From positions 1 through 28,045 of the IMG/VR virus record IMGVR_UViG_3300036804_000340: 28,045 bases of DNA. One strand, given 5' to 3'. The notes below the pieces were generated by a model. That model was not told the origin of the DNA. It worked only from the letters and a program-made list of their open reading frames with translations, and did no database searches. This document shows positions 1 to 5,760 of this stretch, one piece after another (position 1 is the stretch's first letter; every line of letters starts with the position of its first letter). The DNA comes from a virus. Both the position numbers and the translations under genes were made by a program.

Positions 1-729
1 CTACTTTTCGCTCTCCATACGATGTATTAGGCGTGCCACTTTTCCCTCGTGGGCGCTAATGGCCTTTTGCAGTGTCTTCTTCTTCGTTACAGATTTTGGC
101 GTGAACATTGAAAGCTGATTCCTTCGAAAGCCGTGCGCCTGCATCACCACTAAACAGATAGCAGCGATGTGTTTTATATTGACCCCCGCGTCCCGCAATT
201 CCAATATGAGTGGCATACAATGAGTGTAAGGTTTGGGGTCCTGTTCCTTGCGGAGGGCGCGGACCATTCGCAATGTGCGATGACATTCGTGCCTCGCTTC
301 TTCCAGCCGCTGGCGCAATGTCTCGATAGTGAATGTCGTCAATCCACTCCTTGGTACGACTTTGCTGCCTGCTGAGTCGATCCCTCCAATAAGTGATCGC
401 AGCCTCGTTTCCATATCTAATATCGCATCGTGTAACTGATCCTGCTGGTCCTTCTCGTGGTGTGAAGCCAGAAGCGGCATCGTGAGTTCATACACAATCT
501 CCAGATGTGCCATCCACGGTCGGAATGCTTTGCCATAGTCGTCGCCCGACATATATAGCTTGTCGAACTTCCGTTTCCAAGCTTTGAATGGAATGCGGTT
601 TGGTATTGATGCCTGCTGCTGTTTTGCCGTGACCATATGCCAACAATCGTATCCATTCTGCCGTTCAATTGAAAGGCCTGTGCGAGCCGGGCCCTCAAAA
701 GTTTTTTTGAGGAATCCCCGTCGACGCAT
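1..729 (-). CDS. Hypothetical protein, 242 aa
   Basis: I do not recognise this protein. The frame is complete, with a TAG stop at positions 3-1 and an ATG at 729-727. It is basic at the N terminus (MRRRGFLKK) and rich in charged helical sequence, notably around residues 90-170 (an arginine/glutamate-rich run compatible with a coiled coil). No membrane segment, signal peptide or known catalytic motif is visible. No clear Shine-Dalgarno precedes the ATG at 729, and a later ATG at 636 (MVTAKQQQ) is an alternative start. It is transcribed divergently from the HUH-like gene that begins near 848, and the -35 of a candidate + strand promoter lies inside its 5' end. Whether it belongs to the phage or to flanking host DNA cannot be decided from the window. 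Confidence 0.6.
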   Translation of the reverse strand: MRRRGFLKKTFEGPARTGLSIERQNGYDCWHMVTAKQQQASIPNRIPFKAWKRKFDKLYMSGDDYGKAFRPWMAHLEIVYELTMPLLASHHEKDQQDQLHDAILDMETRLRSLIGGIDSAGSKVVPRSGLTTFTIETLRQRLEEARHECHRTLRMVRALRKEQDPKPYTHCMPLILELRDAGVNIKHIAAICLVVMQAHGFRRNQLSMFTPKSVTKKKTLQKAISAHEGKVARLIHRMESEK

Positions 730-734
730 AAATA
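707..734 (+). promoter_or_regulatory. Candidate promoter TTGAGG-16-TAAATA
   Basis: TTGAGG at 707-712 and TAAATA at 729-734 are separated by 16 bp and read toward the HUH-like gene. This is one of only two TAAATA sites in the window with a plausible sigma-70 -35 box. An ATG three bases downstream (738) opens a 19-codon frame ending at 797. Confidence 0.4.
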
Positions 735-847
735 GGGATGCGCTTCAACGCGCCGTTTGGTCTGGCCACTAAACGCAAAATCAACTTCATCGTTTGATTC
801 CGATCTTGGCTGCTGACTCCCCGTTGGCAGCTGGATCAAAAGCAGGG

Positions 848-1339
848 ATGAAGGCAAGGCAAACGATGAGACATCCATCAGACGACAACAATACATTCCG
901 CGGCGAACTCGCAGTGTCACTGCGTCCAACCAAAGCCTTTAGTACTCGCACGGGTATGGAGCAGATGACTGAGCACTACTTGAAAGTCCTCGACAAAGCG
1001 ATCTACCCTCACGGGCAGAAGTCGCTCAAGGCTATTGCTGTCATCGAGGACAATGATCACGTGCATATGAGCATTGCTGGCTTTCCGTTTGCAATGGACG
1101 ATGACAAGATTCGCGCAAAGGCCATCAGAGCAGCGACAGTCGTGAAGAAGATTTGGGATGAGCGTGGCATCAGGGACAACGAACGATTCAAGATTTTGAA
1201 AACAGGCGATGACGCGACACAATGGTTGGGATACTTCTTAAAAGATGAAAAGACCCCAATCATTCAAAGCGGTCCTGTAAGAAGCAAGACAACAACACTC
1301 GACAATTGGTTTGGTAGTCCTTTGGATAGCCAGAAGTAA
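848..1339 (+). CDS. Putative HUH-type (Rep-like) endonuclease, 163 aa
   Basis: The protein carries two motifs that define HUH nucleases in the expected order: His-Val-His at residues 71-73, inside a hydrophobic strand that follows a Ile-Ala-Val-Ile-Glu strand, and Tyr-Phe-Leu-Lys at 129-132, matching Y-x-x-K, after a Trp at 126. An amphipathic helix containing Trp103 lies between them, as in small rolling-circle Rep-like proteins. In such families the tyrosine nicks single-stranded DNA and the histidines bind the metal. The open frame extends up to a TTG at 794. I prefer ATG 848; ATG 866 is also possible and has AAGG-like purines upstream. It sits alone, divergent from the preceding gene. Family membership rests on motifs alone; it could be a domesticated or inactive member. 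Confidence 0.45.
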   Translation: MKARQTMRHPSDDNNTFRGELAVSLRPTKAFSTRTGMEQMTEHYLKVLDKAIYPHGQKSLKAIAVIEDNDHVHMSIAGFPFAMDDDKIRAKAIRAATVVKKIWDERGIRDNERFKILKTGDDATQWLGYFLKDEKTPIIQSGPVRSKTTTLDNWFGSPLDSQK

Positions 1340-1812
1340 CAACCGTTTTTGAGTATTAGCAGTGCTGGAAGGGTCGAAAGGCCCGGCGTTTAGTTATACG
1401 TGTATCTACAAATAGCCAATCAGCTCTTCTCATCTCTTCATCATCTCCCATCCATCCACTCTACTCACACCGGCTATTCCGTAAGCACAAAGAGCGAATA
1501 CGAATACAAGACATGAATCCACAGTGTTGACATCGTTGGAATATAGAACACGATGCAGGAACTGTTTGAAATGCCAACCGCTCATCCCCAATCACATCTC
1601 CAATCAGTTCCCCACACCTGATTCCCAACACACCCCGAACAACACAGACGCAGTCAAGAGCGAAGGCATAGAACAGTGCCAAAAAGCGGTGTAGACGCTG
1701 TCGCACAGAGATTCGCACCTGACACAAAAGAAAGACTGGCCAATGAACGGCTTTTGACATACCATGCCGCTAAACCACAACTACTTCTGGGACTGGTCAA
1801 GGGGGATTCATC
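1340..1812. other. Gene-poor gap of 473 bp
   Basis: No convincing gene is seen. The + strand is T-poor and unusually rich in C and A, with a pyrimidine tract at about 1421-1470 (repeated CATC/CTCT). TTGACA occurs at about 1527 and 1755, but neither has a good -10 at 16-18 bp. The only clear signal is the strong ribosome site AAGGGGG near 1799-1805 serving the next gene. Open frames across the gap on either strand lack ribosome sites and look accidental. Confidence 0.5.
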
Positions 1813-2856
1813 ATGGGGATTCGGAAAGCGATTGCCAGTATTTTCAATCAGCAGAACCTCTGGGCAATGTTCGGCGCGGGTGTTGTGTTGTCGGCAACGC
1901 TTTTTTACTTATCGTGGGTCACAAACGCTACTTTTGTTGGACTCGATGCAGCCGCTGCAAAACAGGATTCGCTCATTCAGACCATTACGGCAGAAACAGC
2001 TGACCTCACGATGGCGGGCCGCCTTGCGTCAGACAATTCGGCGAGGGCGCTCTCTTCTCAAGCACTTCAGAGAGAGCTACAGAATTTTGGTCGCCAAGCC
2101 CAAGACATAGCGACAATCCTTGACCAAGCTAAACTTGATAATGCCGTCGGGATATACTCCGTGACGCTGGGGCTACAGCACACTCGTGGTTACATCAAGA
2201 TTGGAGCTAATGTGATTACATTGGCTTCAATAGGATTTGCGATACTAGCCTACCTAAGACGCGGTGCGGCGCCGCAGATGTCAGCAGCGGAACTTGAAGA
2301 ATATACCGACCAAGACATTGGTGCTTCTTCTGAACCGGCAGCGGCTGTGCCCATAATCTTCAAGGCCATTAAAAGGAGATTGAGGCGAGAGATAGAAGAC
2401 CTCGGCAGACGTGGAAATGTGAATCTCGCGGTTGGCGTAGTTGTGACGGTCGCCGCAGTGGCAGTCCTAGTCTACCTTACTCAGGGGGCACATACATTTA
2501 CGAGCACGCCGGAAGCTCTTCAGTTCTACCTTCCACGCATCACGACTGTCGTCCTCATCGAGACATTCTCGTACTTCTTCCTCGGCCTCTATCGCAACAA
2601 TCTCGCAGAAATCAAGTACTACCAGAACGAGCGAACAACCGTGGAAGCAATGGAAATCGCCTGGCGCTCTGCTGCGGCTGGTGAACACAAAGGCCCCGAA
2701 GTGGACGTCATAAAACAGTTTGTTCGGACGGATCGCAACTTGGCTACAAAGGGCCTCGCGACTATCGGTGACGGCACTCAGAATGACGCTCTCGAAATTG
2801 TCAAGACACTGTCAAAGATCGTCGCGGATTCAGTCAAGAAGGGCGGGAAGGAGTAG
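1813..2856 (+). CDS. Multi-pass membrane protein of unknown function, 347 aa
   Basis: Four hydrophobic segments are visible at about residues 16-36, 127-147, 203-222 and 243-260. A helical stretch rich in Gln and Ala (about 45-110) lies between the first two, a basic loop (about 185-200) between the second pair, and a long charged C-terminal tail follows. The start at ATG 1813 is well supported by AAGGGGG about 8 bases upstream. A small membrane protein follows 21 bp downstream, so the two are probably cotranscribed. I do not recognise the family. Paired membrane proteins at the edge of a phage structural region could be morons, superinfection-exclusion factors or flanking host genes, but nothing in the sequence proves any of these. 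Confidence 0.75.
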   Translation: MGIRKAIASIFNQQNLWAMFGAGVVLSATLFYLSWVTNATFVGLDAAAAKQDSLIQTITAETADLTMAGRLASDNSARALSSQALQRELQNFGRQAQDIATILDQAKLDNAVGIYSVTLGLQHTRGYIKIGANVITLASIGFAILAYLRRGAAPQMSAAELEEYTDQDIGASSEPAAAVPIIFKAIKRRLRREIEDLGRRGNVNLAVGVVVTVAAVAVLVYLTQGAHTFTSTPEALQFYLPRITTVVLIETFSYFFLGLYRNNLAEIKYYQNERTTVEAMEIAWRSAAAGEHKGPEVDVIKQFVRTDRNLATKGLATIGDGTQNDALEIVKTLSKIVADSVKKGGKE

Positions 2857-2877
2857 GCTCATCACAAGCGAGAGCAC

Positions 2878-3111
2878 ATGGGAATACTGACGATGATCGG
2901 ATACGCGATTCGTGATGTCTTCTGTGCAGTCTGTGTTCTCTACGTTTTGCATTGGGCGCTTTCTGCGCTCTATTGGGCCTATCGCTGCATCCTTAGAGGC
3001 GACGATCCGCGTTATGCAACCCGCTCAGTCTTCCGCAGCAATTGGCGATTCAGGCCAAATCAAGGAACAGATTGGATCGCAGTGATCTCATCAAGGTTTC
3101 GACGGAAGTGA
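2878..3111 (+). CDS. Small membrane protein, 77 aa
   Basis: A single long hydrophobic stretch spans about residues 6-38 and contains several Cys, Trp and Tyr residues. It is followed by a basic, soluble C-terminal tail ending in RRK. GCGAGAG a few bases before ATG 2878 is a reasonable ribosome site. The gene starts 21 bp after the preceding membrane protein and is likely part of the same transcript. The family is not recognised. Its size and topology would fit a small accessory subunit or an inner-membrane moron. Confidence 0.5.
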   Translation: MGILTMIGYAIRDVFCAVCVLYVLHWALSALYWAYRCILRGDDPRYATRSVFRSNWRFRPNQGTDWIAVISSRFRRK

Positions 3112-3245
3112 ACCACTTTCACTTGAGGCTAGAACATTTCACTTCTGGTGGAATCACCATCACATCTGGTGGCATTGATCGCTGCGACAATGCGACACGA
3201 CACTATACTCATGAGAACAGATACACAACAGGGGTCGAGAAGAAC
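3112..3245. repeat. Short direct repeats with about 20-bp period
   Basis: TTTCACTT occurs at 3117-3124 and 3137-3144 (period 20). TCTGGTGG occurs at 3144-3151 and 3165-3172 (period 21). The repeats therefore fall about two helical turns apart, upstream of the first promoter-terminator cassette. They could be binding sites for a regulator. They are short, so chance cannot be excluded. Confidence 0.3.
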
Positions 3246-3251
3246 TAAATA
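3246..3251 (+). promoter_or_regulatory. TAAATA promoter-like element (cassette 1)
   Basis: CTAAATA with no recognisable -35. It precedes about 60 bp without an ORF and then a hairpin terminator, so the predicted transcript would be non-coding. Confidence 0.45.
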
Positions 3252-3256
3252 CAGAC

Positions 3257-3352
3257 GCTGGGCTGAGTTTCATCATACGTCCTCTCCTGGCATTCTCCTT
3301 CACATGATGGGCCTGAACCGTTTTTGCCATTCGGTTCGGGCCTTCTGTTTTT
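3257..3352 (+). ncRNA. Candidate small RNA 1
   Basis: This interval lies between the TAAATA element at 3246-3251 and the terminator at 3310-3352. It has no ORF with a ribosome site. If transcription starts 6-7 bases after the hexamer, the RNA would be about 95 nt and end in a strong hairpin with a U-rich tail. It is inferred only from signal layout. It could instead be an untranslated spacer whose terminator serves the upstream membrane-protein genes. Confidence 0.3.
3310..3352 (+). terminator. Rho-independent terminator
   Basis: GGCCTGAACCG (3310-3320) pairs with CGGTTCGGGCC (3332-3342) through 11 bp including one G-T pair. It is followed by TTCTGTTTTT. Confidence 0.85.
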
Positions 3353-3366
3353 GCTCTGATCAGAGC

Positions 3367-3372
3367 TAAATA
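3367..3372 (+). promoter_or_regulatory. TAAATA promoter-like element (cassette 2)
   Basis: GCTAAATAC lies 14 bp after the previous terminator. It leads into a stretch with a perfect hairpin and a second terminator but no ORF. Confidence 0.45.
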
Positions 3373-3392
3373 CAAACGTCATAAAAGTACTC

Positions 3393-3431
3393 CTTCTAAA
3401 TCTTATGTCGGCTAAACTCAAGATTTAGAAG
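3393..3431. repeat. Perfect 12-bp inverted repeat, 15-nt spacer
   Basis: CTTCTAAATCTT at 3393-3404 is the exact reverse complement of AAGATTTAGAAG at 3420-3431. Each arm contains CTAAAT, the core of the recurrent promoter-like motif, in opposite orientations. It may fold as an RNA hairpin or act as a DNA operator. Confidence 0.8.
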
Positions 3432-3495
3432 ATTGAATTCAACAGTTTGATAGCTGCAATCCCATAACAGGCTCGCAGCAGACTATCAATCGACA

Positions 3496-3537
3496 CCCGT
3501 ATCCGGATTCACCTCTGGGTACGGGCTTTTCTGTTTT
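3496..3537 (+). terminator. Rho-independent terminator
   Basis: CCCGTATCC (3496-3504) pairs with GGGTACGGG (3517-3525) with one G-T pair. It is followed by CTTTTCTGTTTT. It lies five bases before the next TAAATA element. Confidence 0.85.
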
Positions 3538-3541
3538 GCAG

Positions 3542-3547
3542 TAAATA
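3542..3547 (+). promoter_or_regulatory. TAAATA element, 5 nt before an ATG
   Basis: TAAATA is followed by TTCAC and then ATG 3553. No Shine-Dalgarno fits in the gap. The spacing predicts that transcription begins at or next to the start codon. Confidence 0.5.
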
Positions 3548-3552
3548 TTCAC

Positions 3553-4032
3553 ATGAAGACTGCGCGCCGAATCACATACGACGGAACAACTCTCACGACG
3601 TTTGAGTGGGCCGCGAAGATTAGGATTCCATATGGCTTATTCGTCGCTCGCTTGAAAGCACATGGCATCTGCGCAGAGACATTCGCACCCACGCGCAAGC
3701 CTCGATCTCGCAAGCACACGCAAATCACCCACGACGGAATGACTCTCACGAAACATGAGTGGGCTGAGAGGCTTGGGATTTCATATGGAGTATTCATCAG
3801 TCGTCTAACCCGATATGGCCTCTGTGCAGAGACCTTCGCGCCTGGAATCATGGAGCGCGGTTGGCGCTTGAATCTCCCACCAACACCAGATGAACAGTCG
3901 GAGCGGGCATGCGAAGTCGAGCGGCAACGAGCAGAACGCATACGTATTGCAGCCACGCAGGGTGATCACTATCGCGAACTGTCACTGCATTACGCCAAAT
4001 ATGGACGTCCGAAACGAAATGACGTCTTTTGA
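3553..4032 (+). CDS. Tandem-repeat DNA-binding-like phage protein, 159 aa
   Basis: Two copies of a 40-residue unit occur at residues 7-46 and 58-97. Each has the pattern I-T-x-D-G-x-T-L-T-x-x-E-W-A, then a helix with Y-G-x-F, then G-[IL]-C-A-E-T-F-A-P. This resembles the small helical modules of phage and HNH-associated proteins thought to contact DNA (a G-x-T-x-x-x-x-E-W-A entry followed by a turn-helix). A linker rich in Glu and Arg leads to a C-terminal motif at 137-150 (G-D-H-Y-R-x-x-S-x-H-Y-x-x-Y) that recurs in the short ORF at 4368. The start ATG 3553 lies 5 nt after TAAATA with no ribosome site, so translation may be leaderless. The function is unproven; regulation or DNA binding is the best guess. 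Confidence 0.7.
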   Translation: MKTARRITYDGTTLTTFEWAAKIRIPYGLFVARLKAHGICAETFAPTRKPRSRKHTQITHDGMTLTKHEWAERLGISYGVFISRLTRYGLCAETFAPGIMERGWRLNLPPTPDEQSERACEVERQRAERIRIAATQGDHYRELSLHYAKYGRPKRNDVF

Positions 4033-4062
4033 TCGCTAAGATCGCGCCTTTTGCGCCACCCC

Positions 4063-4069
4063 GCTAAAT
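4063..4069 (+). promoter_or_regulatory. Near-match CTAAATC element
   Basis: CTAAATC lies 23 bp before ATG 4093 and differs from the recurrent CTAAATA at the last base. A good ribosome site (CAGGGAG) lies between it and the start. It may be a weaker member of the promoter set. Confidence 0.25.
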
Positions 4070-4092
4070 CCATATACAGGGAGAACAAAACA

Positions 4093-4368
4093 ATGACATC
4101 TAAACACCATTCTATTTCCGACTCCGTTATAGATGCTGCCTACGACGCGCAAGTAATCAACAGTTGGGAAGTCGATTTTCTTCTGAAGCTCGACGACTTT
4201 CACCAGCTATCAGAGAAGCAGCAAGCAAAACTGGACAGGATCACGTACAAGATTTCCCGCGCAATAGACAACGACATCATCACCCCGAAATCAGCCGTGC
4301 CACAGATCGGCGACTTCAGGCAGGTGATCGAGGACAGCGTTTGTCCACATTGCCGCAGGGCACTTTAA
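4093..4368 (+). CDS. Small phage protein with C-terminal CxxC, 91 aa
   Basis: The start at ATG 4093 is supported by CAGGGAG about 10 bases upstream; the frame also extends upstream without a good start. The centre reads W-E-x-D-F-L-L-K-L, then L-S-E-K-Q-x-x-K-L-D-R-I, a pattern I associate with C-terminal segments of phage replication proteins and with stand-alone phage ORFs. The tail has a single Cys-x-x-Cys (VCPHC) that could form half of a zinc site. It overlaps the next ORF by one base (TAATG), implying translational coupling. The function is unknown. Confidence 0.65.
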   Translation: MTSKHHSISDSVIDAAYDAQVINSWEVDFLLKLDDFHQLSEKQQAKLDRITYKISRAIDNDIITPKSAVPQIGDFRQVIEDSVCPHCRRAL

Positions 4369-4511
4369 TGCAGGAGCAAATAACAGCCGAAGTACTGAGA
4401 GCCAAACGACTGGCCGAAGCCGAATCGGTGGGACACCACTACCGCGCAATCTCATTCCATTATTGCGTCTACAAAGAATCACCCAAGCAGGAGGTTCCGG
4501 AAAAGAAATGA
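4368..4511 (+). CDS. Short accessory ORF, 47 aa, with HYR/HY motif
   Basis: The ORF starts inside the stop of the preceding gene (TAATG) and ends inside the start of the next (ATGA), so it sits in a tightly coupled run. Residues 12-35 align with the C terminus of the 3553 protein: A-x-R, then G-x-H-Y-R-x-x-S-x-H-Y-x-x-Y, about 11 identities in 24 positions. The C terminus is charged (EVPEKK). The recurrence of this segment as an independent ORF supports it being translated. Its role is unknown. Confidence 0.55.
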   Translation: MQEQITAEVLRAKRLAEAESVGHHYRAISFHYCVYKESPKQEVPEKK

Positions 4512-4672
4512 TGCCAGAACAACAGAGGCAGATTACAGAACAGCTTCAGGATATCAAGCGACAATTGACAACTCTCCAACTGCTCATAGCCGAGAACACA
4601 GGACGTTACAACAAACAGTCGCACAGGATTGAGACTCGTCCTGCGCGTACTACCAACATCGAGACACGATAA
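4508..4672 (+). CDS. Short coiled-coil protein, 54 aa
   Basis: GGAGG at 4490-4494 precedes two adjacent ATGs (4508 and 4511). The first overlaps the upstream stop as ATGA. The first 35 residues are Gln/Glu/Leu-rich with a heptad-like pattern (I-T-E-Q-L-Q-D-I-K-R-Q-L-T-T-L-Q), and the tail is basic. Small coiled-coil proteins beside holin-like genes are common in phages, but this one matches no family I can name. It is followed two bases later by the holin-like gene. Confidence 0.5.
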   Translation: MMPEQQRQITEQLQDIKRQLTTLQLLIAENTGRYNKQSHRIETRPARTTNIETR

Positions 4673-4674
4673 CA

Positions 4675-4893
4675 ATGCCCAACATCAAAGCACTCATTAC
4701 CACATTTATCAGCTTGTTTGCTGGCGCTCTTGTATCGGAATTGCAAACCATGTTGGATACAGGTCACATGGCTTTCACCACGAAGTCCGTGGAACATATG
4801 TCGGTGACCGGCGCCGTTACGGCTGCCGTTGCTCTGTATCACCTATATACACCCTCACCTAAGCAATTGCAGAAAGATGCCACAACTCGCTAA
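4675..4893 (+). CDS. Putative holin-like membrane protein, 72 aa
   Basis: Two hydrophobic segments, at residues 6-21 and about 43-58, are separated by a short polar loop, with a basic Lys/Gln/Arg tail. Size and topology match two-TM (class II) phage holins, which form pores for lysis. It starts two bases after the preceding stop and overlaps the HNH gene by 17 bases. Holin-like genes just before an HNH/terminase block are known in siphoviruses. No endolysin is adjacent, so the lysis role is inferred from topology only. Confidence 0.45.
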   Translation: MPNIKALITTFISLFAGALVSELQTMLDTGHMAFTTKSVEHMSVTGAVTAAVALYHLYTPSPKQLQKDATTR

Positions 4894-5200
4894 ACGATTC
4901 TGCCTTCGCCCTGGCTGTCCATCGCTGGTGCCGTCTGGCTATTGCGACAAACACAAACCGGTTGTTGATCAGACAGAGAAGAACCAAATATATGACTGGA
5001 AATGGCGCTGCTTCCGCAAGGCCTTTCTCGCTGACAATCCGCTCTGTGCCGACTGTCTCGCGGACGGCCGCGTTACGGCTGCAACAGAGCTGCACCACCG
5101 AATCAAAGCGCGGTTGCGTCCTGACTTGCGTCTCGATCCCAACAACATCCTGCAATTGTGCGACACGCACCACAACATACGAACAGCACGAGGAGAATAG
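4877..5200 (+). CDS. HNH endonuclease, 107 aa
   Basis: The HNH core is clear: Cys57-x-x-Cys60, His73-His74, Asn90, then Cys95-x-x-His98-His99, matching the zinc-supported HNH family found next to phage terminases. An additional N-terminal finger-like set (Cys9, Cys14, Cys23, His26) is present. HNH proteins of this type (HK97 gp74-like) assist the terminase in cutting DNA during packaging. It lies about 0.9 kb upstream of the small terminase subunit, separated by the reversed Rap1a-like gene. The start ATG 4877 lies within the previous gene, so expression is probably coupled to it. The length is normal for the family. Confidence 0.9.
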   Translation: MPQLAKRFCLRPGCPSLVPSGYCDKHKPVVDQTEKNQIYDWKWRCFRKAFLADNPLCADCLADGRVTAATELHHRIKARLRPDLRLDPNNILQLCDTHHNIRTARGE

Positions 5201-5214
5201 CTTGCGAATGAGGA

Positions 5215-5610
5215 TTACTTGTGACATGGATAGGCTTGAGTGAATGCGACAAGCACAAGCATTCGGTAGCTCATATGCAAGCTGTTTGGATTGTCATTCA
5301 AGAACTTCACGACTACCTTTGCACTTTCGAGCATCGTGATTCCGTCAACGGGCAAGCACACCGTCGCCGCCGATGGGTTCAGTTGTTTCAGTGACTTCAG
5401 CATCGAGAGAGTGTCCGTTACGCCCGAAAGATAGCCCATGCAGTGCTGCGCTTTCCCCCAGTCTTCTCCAACCGGCATATGTTGTGGAGCAGAGTTGGCT
5501 ACGATACTGCACTCTTCCAATAGATCAACTCCCGTTGGCCCAATATTGTTTTGTGCGTGTGTGTAGACAGTTGGACAGAGCAGAAGGACTGCAAGAACAA
5601 ACCATCTCAT
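5215..5610 (-). CDS. Secreted Rap1a/Tai-family-like protein, 131 aa
   Basis: A Sec signal peptide (hydrophobic residues 3-15, Ala-x-Ala-type site near T-H-A|Q at 19/20) precedes a mature domain with exactly four cysteines (34, 57, 85, 129). The pattern D-L-L-x-x-C, then A-Q-x-C-x-G-Y-L-x-G-V, then C-L-P, then F-L-N-x-x-P-x-x-L-H, ending A-Y-P-C, matches the Rap1a/Tai immunity-protein family, where two disulphides stabilise a periplasmic fold that blocks peptidoglycan amidase toxins. AGGGGG lies about 6 bases before ATG 5610. The gene is reversed between the HNH and terminase genes, a typical moron position. Its target is not shown by the sequence. It could protect the host envelope from a hydrolase or from competing cells. 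Confidence 0.75.
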   Translation of the reverse strand: MRWFVLAVLLLCPTVYTHAQNNIGPTGVDLLEECSIVANSAPQHMPVGEDWGKAQHCMGYLSGVTDTLSMLKSLKQLNPSAATVCLPVDGITMLESAKVVVKFLNDNPNSLHMSYRMLVLVAFTQAYPCHK

Positions 5611-5624
5611 TGGTGCCCCCCTAG

Positions 5625-5685
5625 ATCACAGTGATTTGCACTATAGCACGCAAGGGATAGGGGGCCACCAAATGTTTGCCCCCTA
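5625..5685. promoter_or_regulatory. Palindromes in the reversed-gene control region
   Basis: ATCACAGTGAT at 5625-5635 is a perfect palindrome with one central base. A second inverted repeat, TAGGGGGC (5658-5665) with GCCCCCTA (5678-5685), lies upstream. On the - strand, TATAGT at 5645-5640 could be the -10 for the Rap1a-like gene, which would place the first palindrome over the transcription start. No convincing -35 was found. Confidence 0.35.
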
Positions 5686-5727
5686 AGCCTCCGCAACCCA
5701 GCCTGAGTCATCTGCACGCAAAAGCAG

Positions 5728-5755
5728 TTGGAAAATCCTGACCTATTGCTAAATA
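5728..5755 (+). promoter_or_regulatory. Promoter TTGGAA-16-TAAATA
   Basis: TTGGAA at 5728-5733 and TAAATA at 5750-5755 are spaced by 16 bp. ATG 5761 follows 5 nt after the hexamer without a ribosome site. It drives the packaging genes. Confidence 0.55.
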
Positions 5756-5760
5756 CATAC

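Larger units (their letters stand above)
3379..3537 (+). ncRNA. Candidate small RNA 2
   Basis: The segment starts after the TAAATA element at 3367-3372 and ends at the terminator at 3496-3537, giving a predicted RNA of about 160 nt. A perfect 12-bp hairpin lies near its 5' end (3393-3404 with 3420-3431). No convincing ORF or ribosome site is present. The promoter, structured body and terminator suit a phage small RNA. The evidence is layout only. Confidence 0.35.

Noticed and set aside
1461-1760. 99-codon - strand frame in the gap before the membrane protein
   Set aside because: No ribosome site or recognisable domain, a Cys/Arg-rich random look, and no promoter on that strand.
1527-1760. 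Two TTGACA boxes in the 1340-1812 gap as sigma-70 promoters
   Set aside because: No acceptable -10 hexamer lies 15-19 bp downstream of either.
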